Shown here: one piece after another, positions 9,668 through 17,337 of the stretch
Layout of the letters: each line of letters starts with the position of its first letter
How positions within the stretch are numbered: the stretch's first letter is position 1
Assembly: GCF_011617705.1 (NCBI RefSeq)
Contig: NZ_CP050154.1
Span: 434,001-498,000, forward strand
Source of the DNA: Brevibacterium limosum
GTDB taxonomy: Bacteria; Actinomycetota; Actinomycetes; Actinomycetales; Brevibacteriaceae
Direction of reading: 5' to 3'
DNA length: 64,000 bases
The notes under the pieces: model-generated
What the model saw: only the letters and a program-made list of their open reading frames with translations
Database searches by the model: none
Told to the model about the DNA's origin: nothing
Translations under genes and position numbers: made by a program

Positions 9668-11007
9668 GACCGTGTCTCCTTGTCGTCGTCGCTGATTTGT
9701 GACTTCGTGGGGCCGCTGTCGGTTCCGGAGCGATCGGCGCGGAGGTCGGTGGCAGGACCTGAGGCCGTGTCGTCAGCGGCCGCGGTTTCGGTCGTCGTCG
9801 GCGGGTTGGCGCCGATCCAGAGTGTGATGAGGAGCGCGATGACCGTGAAGCCGGCGAGCAGCAGCAGGCCGAGGGAGTAGTCGTGGGTCGCCGACCACAT
9901 CGCTCCCAGCAGCAGCGGCGGGACGAATCCGCCCAGTCCGCCGGCGGCGCCGACGAAGCCCGTGATCGAGCCGACCCGGGAGGGATCCGAGCGCTGCGCG
10001 ATGAGCGCGAAGGTCGCACCGGAGGCCAGTCCGAAGCCTGCCGACATCGCAATGAACTCTGAGGTGTAGACGATGAACTCCACGGGGTGGAAGGACAGGG
10101 CGATGGCGCAGATGGCGACGAGTGAGTAGGCCACGCCGAGGGTCTTCACCGCTCCGAGGCGATCGGCGAGGATGCCGCCCAGCGGGCGGGTGATGACTGC
10201 GACGATGACGAAGCCGGCCATGCGCAGGGACGCATCGGCTGGTTCGAGATCGTAGTCGTTGTTGAGGAAGGTCGGCAGGTAGACGGAGAAGGCGACATAA
10301 CCGCCGAAGGCGAGAGCGTAGAGATAGGCGGCCTGCCAGGTCAGCTTGACCGACAGCGTCTGTCCCAGGGTGGCGATGAGGCTCTGGCGCACGGGTTGCC
10401 AATCGGGCGGATTGCGCATCATCGTGAAAGCCAGCAGCGCGTAGACGACGAGGACGACGGCTGCGACCACGAAGGGCAGCTGCGGCCAGATGTTGTGCAG
10501 GGGCACCGTCGTGAAGGCCGCGATAGCAGTGCCGCCCATGCCCATGCCGTAGACGCCGATGGCCGAACCGCGGGATTCCTTGGGAAACCAGCGGTTGACG
10601 TAGGGGACGCCGACGGCGAAGCTCGTCCCGGCAACGCCGAGGAAGAATCCGCCGACGATGAGTGTGGCGTAGTTGTACTGGCCGATGAAGCCGACGAAGA
10701 GCACCGGAATGACCGTGATGAGGGCGATGAACGACATCATGAGGCGGCCGCCGAGGCGGTCGGTCAGTGCTCCGACGACGATGCGTCCCAGGGAGCCGAC
10801 GAGGACGGGCACGGCCACGAGCAGAGCCGAGTCATCGGTGAGCTCCTCCTCGACGAAGTGCGGTCCCAGCGGGCTGATGAGCGACCAGGCCCAGAACGTG
10901 ACGGTGAAGCCGAGGGTGGCGAAGACCAGTGCCCGGGTCCGCTGCGATTTCGTGGCCGAAGCGGGTAGTCCCCCGGTCGATGCTTGATATTTCTCAGGCC
11001 GTGACAT
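9664..11007 (-). CDS. narK: Nitrate/nitrite transporter of the major facilitator superfamily
   Basis: A 447-residue, 12-helix MFS carrier that imports nitrate and/or exports nitrite for the reductase encoded downstream. NarK/NarU-type motifs are visible: the glycine-rich signature GGFFLGVAGTSFAVGVPYVN in helix 5, GMGMGGTAIAAF, and a second Gly-rich helix GSITGFVGAAGGLGGFVPP. The frame extends to an ATG at 11082, but the start is placed at 11007 (MSRPEKYQAS), which follows a GAGGAGAGCGGAAG Shine-Dalgarno. The C-terminal 45 residues are a hydrophilic Thr/Asp-rich tail. It is first in the operon, so its upstream region (11008-11214, shared with mobA) should hold the nar promoter. Confidence 0.95.
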   Translation of the reverse strand: MSRPEKYQASTGGLPASATKSQRTRALVFATLGFTVTFWAWSLISPLGPHFVEEELTDDSALLVAVPVLVGSLGRIVVGALTDRLGGRLMMSFIALITVIPVLFVGFIGQYNYATLIVGGFFLGVAGTSFAVGVPYVNRWFPKESRGSAIGVYGMGMGGTAIAAFTTVPLHNIWPQLPFVVAAVVLVVYALLAFTMMRNPPDWQPVRQSLIATLGQTLSVKLTWQAAYLYALAFGGYVAFSVYLPTFLNNDYDLEPADASLRMAGFVIVAVITRPLGGILADRLGAVKTLGVAYSLVAICAIALSFHPVEFIVYTSEFIAMSAGFGLASGATFALIAQRSDPSRVGSITGFVGAAGGLGGFVPPLLLGAMWSATHDYSLGLLLLAGFTVIALLITLWIGANPPTTTETAAADDTASGPATDLRADRSGTDSGPTKSQISDDDKETRS

Positions 11008-11180
11008 CTTCCGCTCTCCTCGACGAACGTGCCGACTGCTTTGATCACAGCAGAGTTGAGGGGAAAGCGGAACAGTTTCCACCGTGTTTAATCAGGAGGC
11101 CGCTCGGGTCGCGTCTGTGTGGAGGGTCGAATCCCGCGCACGAGGTCACGAAGTGATATAGGTCATAATTGTGTGACTGA

Positions 11181-11197
11181 TTCTACTGTCGGTAGAA
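11181..11197. promoter_or_regulatory. Inverted-repeat operator, copy 2 (nar/mobA intergenic)
   Basis: TTCTAC-TGTCG-GTAGAA, the same core and same 5-bp spacing as at 1760-1776. On the plus strand its right arm supplies TAGAAA, a possible -10 that is 18 bases from TTGTGT at 11169, so occupancy should block mobA. On the minus strand it lies about 175 bp upstream of the narK start. Binding by the regulator at 1837 is an inference. Confidence 0.65.
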
Positions 11198-11214
11198 AAG
11201 CGTATGATCGAGCC

Positions 11215-12132
11215 ATGTCGATCACGGTGATGATTCTCAGCGGCGGCCGCTCCCGACGGTTCGGGGGCGTGCACAAACCCGGGGTCCGCCTTGGTAGGCA
11301 GACAGTGATCTCGCGCATCCTCGGCACCGTCCGGCAGGCCGTGCCGGAAGCGGAGGTGTGGGTGGCCGGAACCACTGTCGGACTCACGGACGCCGAGGCG
11401 GATTCGGTCGGCAGTGTACGGGAGGAACCCGAGTTCTCGGGCCCTCTGGCCGGGATCGAAGCCGCTGCCCGGGCGATGGGTGGCTCCGAGGTCACCGTGA
11501 TTCTGGCCGGGGACATGCCGCTGGTGCGGCCGGACCATCTGCGAGCGCTCATTGCCGCGAGTCGGGAATCCGGGCTGCCTGCCGCCGGCGTCGACGATCG
11601 CGGCAAGCTCCAGTTCCTCTGCGCCGCGTGGCCCACTGCGCTGCTGCGTCGACGTCTGGCCGATATCGGCCAGACGCGGGACAGGGCGGTCAAACTCCTC
11701 TTCAGCGGGCTCGAGGTCGCACCTGTCGACGTCGACCCCGCGGAGATCGTCGACTTCGACACTCCCGAGGAATACGAGCGCGTCGCCCGCAGAATCGAGG
11801 CGGCGGTCGCGGATACGGCGGGCGATCCTCGGGACCGGACCGCGGCGGGAGCCGACGCTCCAAGTGGCGCCAGAGCCGTACCGGAGCAGGTGCTGCGGAT
11901 GCGGGACCTCTCGGCGACCGAGCTTCCGGAAAGGGTGTGGATGACCGATGCCGAAGTCGCGGCCGTGCTCGAGTTCGCCTCGCACATCAAGCATTCGGAC
12001 TCATCGCTCAGTCCGGTCCTCGCCGCGTTCCTCGCCGGCCGGCTCCATGCCGCGGTGCCGAGGGAGGGGCGGGCGTCGGTCGCCGAGGCGCTGGCTCAGG
12101 TGGAACAGATCCTCACTCGTCCCCGGGGCTGA
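11215..12132 (+). CDS. mobA: Molybdenum cofactor guanylyltransferase (MobA-like) with C-terminal DUF6457-like domain
   Basis: A 305-residue protein. The N-terminal 190 residues are a MobA-type nucleotidyltransferase that adds GMP to molybdopterin. Visible motifs are LSGGRSRRFGG (residues 7-17), the acidic LAGDMPLV metal site, and PEFSGPLAGI. The C-terminal 75 residues (MTDAEVAAVLEFASHIKHSD onward) form a small helical domain that actinobacteria often fuse to MobA; I recall it as DUF6457. The ATG at 11215 is preferred to the upstream ATG at 11119, because the added residues would read through the operator. It is divergent from narK and would supply the bis-MGD cofactor for NarG. Confidence 0.88.
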   Translation: MSITVMILSGGRSRRFGGVHKPGVRLGRQTVISRILGTVRQAVPEAEVWVAGTTVGLTDAEADSVGSVREEPEFSGPLAGIEAAARAMGGSEVTVILAGDMPLVRPDHLRALIAASRESGLPAAGVDDRGKLQFLCAAWPTALLRRRLADIGQTRDRAVKLLFSGLEVAPVDVDPAEIVDFDTPEEYERVARRIEAAVADTAGDPRDRTAAGADAPSGARAVPEQVLRMRDLSATELPERVWMTDAEVAAVLEFASHIKHSDSSLSPVLAAFLAGRLHAAVPREGRASVAEALAQVEQILTRPRG

Positions 12133-12421
12133 GCCTGTTCACCAGACTGTCGACGAAGGCCAGGCCCTGGCAGTCACGGCCCGAGCAGGCGATCAGGTCG
12201 TCAGTGTCTGTCCCGTCGACGCAGCCGACGAGGAAAGTGCCGAAGGGCCCGGAGGCCCGGGTTGACGTCTCGTCGGACCAGCGAGCACTGGCATCGAGCA
12301 GCTCTGTGACGAGTTCGATGGCGGGCTGCGCATCAGCGAGCGGAACTCCCAGCGTGTGCGCGGCGGCCGAGAGTTCGTCCGCCATCGCCGCGATCCGGTC
12401 CGGTGAGTAGTCACTGGGCAT
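12113..12421 (-). CDS. Small protein of unknown function
   Basis: A 102-residue soluble protein starting MPSDYSPDRI, with GGAGG five bases before the ATG at 12421. It is mostly helical and acidic, with one cysteine pair near the C-terminus (CSGRDCQG) and another Cys in LVGCVDG. No family recognised. It converges on mobA and overlaps its last 20 bases. The frame is open further upstream, but nothing there looks like a start. Confidence 0.6.
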   Translation of the reverse strand: MPSDYSPDRIAAMADELSAAAHTLGVPLADAQPAIELVTELLDASARWSDETSTRASGPFGTFLVGCVDGTDTDDLIACSGRDCQGLAFVDSLVNRLSPGDE

Positions 12422-12491
12422 GTCGTCCTCCTTGGCCACCGACCCTAGCGCAGGGGTGATGGCGGGCGCGCTGTTTCGGCCGTGATTAAAT

Positions 12492-12527
12492 CCGGCCCGC
12501 CTCGGCGCTGGTGTCGAAGCGGGCCGG
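12492..12527 (-). terminator. Hairpin terminator downstream of the APC permease
   Basis: Nine-base arms CCGGCCCGC and GCGGGCCGG around an 18-base loop, placed 50 bp after the stop of the permease at 12577. No strong T-run, as is common in high-GC actinobacteria. Confidence 0.5.
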
Positions 12528-12576
12528 AGCCGGCGGTCATCGGTATTCCTCACGGCCGCCTCGGCGAGGGTATCCC

Positions 12577-14247
12577 TCAGTCGTCGATCTGGGTCTGTTC
12601 GACGGCTTCGACGGCCTCTTCGGGGGTCAGGCGGCAGGCGATGCCGACGTAGAAGACGATGATCGAGAAGATCACGGTCACGACCTCGCCGACGATGAAG
12701 CCCATGAGATCGAGTCCGCCGCCGTAGTGGCCGATGAGGCTGAGGACGACGAGGCCCGCCATCCAGAGAATCATCCACCAGCCCGAGCGCATCTTCAGGT
12801 CGGGCAGGCGCGACTTGTCCGTGGCGAAGATGTGGTGGGCGATCATCACGACATAGCCGATGGCCACGGCGAGGAACAGCTTCCAGTTCGTCTCCCATCC
12901 CGTCCAGTAGACGATGAGGTTCGCGCAGACGAAGCCGATGATCGGCAGGACGTCACCGCCGGGCAGTCTGAACGGGCGCTCCTGCTCGGGCAGCTGTCGG
13001 CGAAGCGCCGCAACGACGACCGGTCCGGTGGCGAAGGAGAGCACCGTGCCCGAGGTGATGAACCCGACGAGCTTCGCCCATGAGGGGAACGGCAGGAACA
13101 TGATGCACGAGACGATGAAGACCACGAGCAGCGAGATCCACGGCACGCCGTGCTTGTTGAGTTTGGCCAGGGCGCGCGGGGCATTGCCGACCTTCGCCTG
13201 CGAATACGAGAGGCGCGGGGCCAGAGCCGTGTAGATCAGGCCGGTGTCGGCGGGAGAGATGATCGCATCGCCGTAGAGGATGACCGCCAGCCACACGGCG
13301 CCCAGCAGCAGGGAGATCTCGGCCAGCGGTCCTGCATCATTGGTGAACGCGAGACTCGCCCAGCCGTCCTTGAGCAGGTCGGTCGGCAGCGCACCGATGA
13401 AGGCGGCCTGCAGGAGGATGTAGATGAGACCGGTGACGAGGATCGACCCGACGACGGCGAAAGGCACGTTCTTCTGCGGGTTCGTCGTCTCACCGGCGAA
13501 CTCCACGCCTTGCCGGAAGCCGAGATAGGAGAAGACGATTCCGGCGGCCGGCAGGGCGGCGAGGATCGGGGCGACCCCGTTGGGGGCGAAGCCCCCGAAC
13601 TGCTGCGAAGCGAAGTGGCCGGGATTGAACGCCAGGGCGAAGAACACGACGATGACGAGCAGGATGACGGCGAGCTTCCACCACACGAGCACGTTGTTGA
13701 ACCGTGCGAACAGCGAGACTCCGTAGAGGTTGATGATGCTGAAGACGAGCATGAGCCCGATGCTCACCGCGATGCCGGGGCCGGTGAGGACGGCGACGCC
13801 ATCGACGGTGTGCATGAGCCACGGCAGATAGCTCGAGGCGTACTGCACGGCGGCCATGACCTCGATCGGCACGGTCGCCGCGACCGACAGCCACGTGATC
13901 CAGCCCGAGGTGAAGCTCGCGAAGGAGCCGAAGGAGAAGTGCGGGAAGCGGATGACGCCGCCGGCGACGGGGAACATCACGCCGAGTTCGGCATAGTTGA
14001 GCGCCACGAAGATCATCATCACCGCGCCCAGAGCCCACGAGATCAGCGACGCGGGGCCGACCATCACCGAGGCGTTGAAGGCACCGAAGAGCCACCCGGA
14101 TCCGATGATCGAACCGACCCCGGTGAACAGCAGGCCGATCTTGCCGATATCTCTCTTCAGACCTTTGTCATTGCGGACGTCGACCCTCATCGGTCTGCCC
14201 GATCCGGAGGCCGCAGCTCCGGACGTCGGGGGATTCAAAACGGACAT
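12577..14247 (-). CDS. APC-superfamily amino acid permease
   Basis: A 556-residue integral membrane protein with about 12-14 helices. The APC helix-1 signature is clear (GLLFTGVGSIIGSGWLFGA, about residues 35-55), as is an acidic residue in helix 6 (GFRQGVEFAGETTNP). It resembles the aspartate:proton symporter and related amino acid or polyamine permeases; the substrate cannot be assigned. A GntR regulator is divergent across a 530-bp intergenic region and is the likely controller. ATGs at 14250 and 14247 are tandem. The second is six bases from AAAGG and is preferred. Confidence 0.88.
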   Translation of the reverse strand: MSVLNPPTSGAAASGSGRPMRVDVRNDKGLKRDIGKIGLLFTGVGSIIGSGWLFGAFNASVMVGPASLISWALGAVMMIFVALNYAELGVMFPVAGGVIRFPHFSFGSFASFTSGWITWLSVAATVPIEVMAAVQYASSYLPWLMHTVDGVAVLTGPGIAVSIGLMLVFSIINLYGVSLFARFNNVLVWWKLAVILLVIVVFFALAFNPGHFASQQFGGFAPNGVAPILAALPAAGIVFSYLGFRQGVEFAGETTNPQKNVPFAVVGSILVTGLIYILLQAAFIGALPTDLLKDGWASLAFTNDAGPLAEISLLLGAVWLAVILYGDAIISPADTGLIYTALAPRLSYSQAKVGNAPRALAKLNKHGVPWISLLVVFIVSCIMFLPFPSWAKLVGFITSGTVLSFATGPVVVAALRRQLPEQERPFRLPGGDVLPIIGFVCANLIVYWTGWETNWKLFLAVAIGYVVMIAHHIFATDKSRLPDLKMRSGWWMILWMAGLVVLSLIGHYGGGLDLMGFIVGEVVTVIFSIIVFYVGIACRLTPEEAVEAVEQTQIDD

Positions 14248-14778
14248 CATCGGCCTTTCGATTGCGAATTCAGTTTTCGACTGTTGAAGTGTGCGCCGCC
14301 GAAATAGTGATGTCAACGACCTTTCGCGGCATCCGGCGCCAAATCGGCTCGGTCCTATATACACCAGATGACCAGGGCAGATAGCCGAATCTCACAGTCT
14401 TGGAATGAGTCGGGAAGGATTGGATCCAAACGTGCCGGATCGGTTGACTTCGAGATAGAGAAAACGGGAATGCGAAACAAGGATGAATGGCTGATCGGAT
14501 CCGATCTGCGGGTCTCTTCACAGAATCTTTTCAGAATCGATCGGCGCTGAAATGCGGGGATTTCGTTGGATTGCAATTGGATTGCGATTCTTCTCCTGCC
14601 TCGCGCGTCGCCTCACGGGTCTATGCTTCACAGCGAAGGACGTTGTGCGCCGCGGCGTGTGTGATCGAGGTATGCGGAACCGTAGCAGGCGTATTCGCGG
14701 CGTACGGAATCACGGTGCGCGTAGCTGCGCAATGCACGACCGGGGAGGGGATCCGCCTCGGCGGGATGAGGGAGTCAG
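14248..14778. other. Long lower-GC intergenic region with palindromes and 11-bp-phased repeats
   Basis: 530 bp without a convincing gene between the permease and its divergent GntR regulator. It holds two BamHI-centred palindromes, TTGGATCCAA (14420-14429) and GATCGGATCCGATC (14493-14506). It also has two direct repeats with an 11-bp period: CAGAATC at 14521 and 14532, and TTGGATTGC at 14566 and 14577. Helical phasing on one DNA face suggests regulator binding. Short ORFs here have no Shine-Dalgarno or recognisable product. Confidence 0.45.
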
Positions 14779-15435
14779 ATGATGACGCATGACCCAGCTC
14801 GCAGCGGTGCCATCGCGGCCGAACTGCGCTCGCGCATCATCGCCGGTCAGCTGCCGCCCGGGGCTCGCATCCGGCAGGAGGAGATCGCCGCCGAGTTCGG
14901 CGTCAGCCGGATCCCGATCCGTGAGGCCCTGCGCGCCCTGGCCGATGCGGGGCTCGTGACCCTGATTCCGTCGACGGGCGCTTGGGTGACCGAGCTCAGC
15001 CTCGAGGAGTGCCGCGAGGTCTACCTCATGCGCGAACGCCTCGAACCGCTGCTGCTGTCCCTGGCGATGCCCACTCACACACCCGAATCGTTCGCGGAGT
15101 TCGTCCACCTCGCCGAGGCGGTCGAGGCCGCATGCTCGCCCGGTGAGTTCCTCGAACGCGACCGAGACTTCCACCGCGCCATCATGGCCGCGCCCGGTGC
15201 GGACCGGCTGAGCAGGACCGTCGACCACCTGTGGAATCTCAGCCACTACTACCGCAGGCGGCTGCTCGTTCTGCAGGTGAGCAGCCGGAAGGACGACATC
15301 TTCGCCGAGCATCAGATGATCCTGCGGGTGCTCGAGATCGGTGATGTCGAATCCGCCGAGGCGGTCATGGCCGCCCATATCCGCCACACCCGCAGGCTCG
15401 TCGAGTCCGCCCCGCAGCTGTTCGAGCGCGACTGA
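14779..15435 (+). CDS. GntR-family transcriptional regulator, FCD type
   Basis: A 218-residue regulator. The N-terminal winged helix (about residues 8-75) has the GntR pattern LRSRIIAGQLPPGARIRQEE and EFGVSRIPIREALRALADAG. The C-terminal helical FCD domain carries the metal/ligand residues (RDFHRAIMAA, EHQMILRVLE, AHIRHTRR). The family usually senses small carboxylates or amino acids. It is divergent from the APC permease and probably controls it and itself through the 14248-14778 region. Two tandem ATGs (14779, 14782) follow GAGGGAG. Confidence 0.9.
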   Translation: MMTHDPARSGAIAAELRSRIIAGQLPPGARIRQEEIAAEFGVSRIPIREALRALADAGLVTLIPSTGAWVTELSLEECREVYLMRERLEPLLLSLAMPTHTPESFAEFVHLAEAVEAACSPGEFLERDRDFHRAIMAAPGADRLSRTVDHLWNLSHYYRRRLLVLQVSSRKDDIFAEHQMILRVLEIGDVESAEAVMAAHIRHTRRLVESAPQLFERD

Positions 15436-15470
15436 GCCTCGCCGGCCCGGTGGCGCGACGAATCATGCCA

Positions 15471-15534
15471 TCAGCGTGGTGACGCTGCAGCGGCTCGGTG
15501 CACGGACCGAGCTGCTACAGCGTCACCACGCTGA
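15471..15534. terminator. Long hairpin between gntR and rpmJ
   Basis: Outer arms TCAGCGTGGTGACGCTG and CAGCGTCACCACGCTGA pair perfectly over 17 bp. Inner GCTCGGT/ACCGAGC closes over a six-base loop. It lies between convergent genes and probably terminates both. Its body differs from the 56-bp palindrome family. Confidence 0.7.
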
Positions 15535-15546
15535 AGCGCAAGCGGC

Positions 15547-15669
15547 TCAGCCCTGGCGGGCCTTAAACCGAGGATTCTTCTTGTTGATGACGTAGACGCG
15601 TCCGCGGCGGCGGACCACCTGCGAGCCGGGCTGGGACTTCAGCGAACGCAGAGAACGGCGAACCTTCAT
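15547..15669 (-). CDS. rpmJ: 50S ribosomal protein L36, zinc-independent (Cys-free) paralogue
   Basis: A 40-residue basic protein starting [11 protein letters not shown] and ending NPRFKARQG, recognisable as L36. It contains no cysteine, so it lacks the zinc ribbon of the standard form. Such C-minus paralogues replace zinc-binding L36 when zinc is scarce and are usually repressed by Zur. The context agrees: a Zur-like regulator and two CobW-type genes lie within 2 kb, and a candidate Zur box is 24 bp upstream. It is too short for ordinary ORF cut-offs. Confidence 0.93.
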   Translation of the reverse strand: MKVRRSLRSLKSQPGSQVVRRRGRVYVINKKNPRFKARQG

Positions 15670-15692
15670 GAGCGTGACTCCTTATCGAGAAT

Positions 15693-15715
15693 TAGTATCA
15701 TTAGTTGCAATACTA
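15693..15715. promoter_or_regulatory. Candidate Zur box in the rpmJ / CobW-like divergent promoter
   Basis: Outer arms TAGTAT and ATACTA enclose an 11-base AT-rich centre containing CATTA. It sits in the 69-bp region between rpmJ (minus) and the gene at 15739 (plus), so one repressor could control both. Zur identity is inferred from neighbours; the match to known Zur boxes is only approximate. Confidence 0.5.
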
Positions 15716-15738
15716 TGTTCTCGATCGAAGGGAAGCCA

Positions 15739-16749
15739 ATGCGGGAATCAGCCAAGCGAAGGCGGGGTCCCCTCGTCGACGGAATCGAAGCGATCGCCGT
15801 CGTCGGACTCTGCGCGGCCGAGCGCCGGCAGTATGCGATGGGACTGGCCAGGGACCGCGGCTATGTCTTCGTGCCTGCGGAGCAGATCGAGCAGGGCATC
15901 GAGGCGATCGACCGCCTCGTCGACCTGGTCGGAATGACCTCCGGGGTGCACGGCTTCGTCCTCGAATACGGGCAGGGTGCGGACTGTGCGGACATCATCG
16001 GAGCCTTGAGTGCCTCGGACACACGGGCCGTGCTCACCGACCTCGTCTGCGTGCTCGATCTTGCGTGCCTGCACAGCGATCTCGGTTCGGAAGCACGCGT
16101 CGGAGCCCTCGTCGCGCAGATCGAATTCGCTTCGACTCTGGCCCTGTTGGCACCGGACCCCTCCGACCCGGACGGGATCGAGGCGGCCATCGGGCTGATC
16201 GCGCACCTGGCGCCCGAGGCCAGACGCTTCCTGTTGTGCGACGGCGCGGTGCATGAGCCGGTGCGCTGGCAGTTCGAGCAGCGGCCTCCTGCGGCGGGAT
16301 GGACGGCGATACTCAACTCGGAGTTTCGGCCCCCGGATCGATCGGGAGGTGTTCGCGCCTGCCGCTTCGAACAGGTGCGCCCCTTTCAACCGCAGCGACT
16401 GCAGGCAGTGCTGGGCGCGGCACTCGGCGAAGGGCGCTGGGGCCGCATTGTTCGTTCTGCCGGCTTCGCGAAGCTGGCCTCCCGGCCCTATGTGACCGCG
16501 CATTGGGATCAGACGGGCACCCTGCTCACGCTCTCACCCCTGACCGCCGATCCGCTTCCCGGCGGGGGTGCGGAGCTGTTGGCGCTCGGCCAGGATCTGG
16601 CATTCATCGGCTTCGACCTCGACGAGGCGGGGCTGTGCGAAGCGCTCGGCCGTGCCGTTCTCACCGATGCTGAGCTGCTGGCGGGCCCGATGGCCTGGCT
16701 GAAGTACTGCGACGAGTTTCCCGCCTGGGACTCCGCGTGCCGGGGCTGA
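15739..16749 (+). CDS. CobW-family protein lacking the P-loop, with CobW C-terminal domain
   Basis: A 336-residue protein. The C-terminal 100 residues match the CobW C-terminal domain (FQPQRLQAVLGAALGEGRWG, then SRPYVTAHWD). The N-terminal part keeps the length and order of a G3E GTPase, but where Walker A should stand it reads VVGLCAAERRQYAM, and no GCxCC metal motif is seen. It should therefore not hydrolyse GTP in the normal way. Start chosen at 15739 because AAGGGA precedes it; the ATG at 15715 falls in the operator. It is divergent from Cys-free rpmJ and probably derepressed with it at low zinc. A zinc-handling accessory role is inferred. Confidence 0.78.
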   Translation: MRESAKRRRGPLVDGIEAIAVVGLCAAERRQYAMGLARDRGYVFVPAEQIEQGIEAIDRLVDLVGMTSGVHGFVLEYGQGADCADIIGALSASDTRAVLTDLVCVLDLACLHSDLGSEARVGALVAQIEFASTLALLAPDPSDPDGIEAAIGLIAHLAPEARRFLLCDGAVHEPVRWQFEQRPPAAGWTAILNSEFRPPDRSGGVRACRFEQVRPFQPQRLQAVLGAALGEGRWGRIVRSAGFAKLASRPYVTAHWDQTGTLLTLSPLTADPLPGGGAELLALGQDLAFIGFDLDEAGLCEALGRAVLTDAELLAGPMAWLKYCDEFPAWDSACRG

Positions 16750-16768
16750 GGCTCATCGGCTCGGTGAC

Positions 16769-17170
16769 TCAGCCGGTGGCCCTGCATTCGGCGCACAGGC
16801 CGAAGATCTCGAACACATGATGCGTGATCTCGAAGCCGTTCGAGGCCGCGACCTGACGCATCCAGTCCTCGCTGGGCGGGTCGATCTCGACGGCGGTGCC
16901 GCAGCGCTCACAGACGAGGTGGTGGTGGTGTTCGGCCTGTGCGCAGGCGCGGAAGAGCTGGGTCTCGGCGATGGTGATCGTATCGGCGTCGCCGCCGTGC
17001 GCGAGCGCATTGAGCTGCCGGTAGACCGTGGCCAGGCCGACGCTGGCGCCCTCGTCTTCGAGGCGGCGGTGGAGCTGCTTGGCAGAGACGAAGCGGGTCT
17101 CGGTCTCCAAGGCGGAACGGATGAGAGCCTTCTGCGCGGTGCTGCGCGTCTTCTTCTGCGGAGCTGCCAT
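16769..17170 (-). CDS. zur: Fur-family regulator, probable zinc uptake regulator Zur
   Basis: A 133-residue Fur-type repressor starting MAAPQKKTRST, with GGAGG upstream. The winged helix covers residues 10-75 (SAKQLHRRLEDEGASVGLAT). The dimerisation and metal domain carries the regulatory-site HHHHLVCERCG and a second CxxC (CAECR) near the C-terminus, the structural Zn(Cys)4 site. Fur and Zur cannot be separated by motif alone. The neighbours (Cys-free L36, two COG0523-type genes) favour Zur. It is divergent from the COG0523 gene over a candidate box. Confidence 0.85.
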   Translation of the reverse strand: MAAPQKKTRSTAQKALIRSALETETRFVSAKQLHRRLEDEGASVGLATVYRQLNALAHGGDADTITIAETQLFRACAQAEHHHHLVCERCGTAVEIDPPSEDWMRQVAASNGFEITHHVFEIFGLCAECRATG

Positions 17171-17235
17171 GGGGAATCCTCCCTGATCGTCCCTGTCGGA
17201 GGCGCATATGCGTGAACGTGCATATGCGAGAGAAA

Positions 17236-17256
17236 TAATGAAACACGTTACCATTA
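17236..17256. promoter_or_regulatory. Candidate Zur box in the zur / COG0523 divergent promoter
   Basis: A 21-bp imperfect palindrome with arms TAATG and CATTA around an AAACACGTTAC centre, 66 bp upstream of zur and 81 bp upstream of the COG0523 gene. The layout (TAATG and CATTA ends) resembles Fur/Zur boxes. Autoregulation plus repression of the GTPase gene is the likely reading. Confidence 0.6.
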
Positions 17257-17337
17257 ATGGGCGGTTCGACCCACCCCGACGATGGACCCGGTACCGGAGC
17301 CCGTGCTTTCGAGCCGCCCGGCACGAAAGGAGGCGCA

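Noticed and set aside
9664..11082. Longer narK start at 11082
   Set aside because: The extra residues show no similarity to NarK, and a better Shine-Dalgarno precedes the ATG at 11007.
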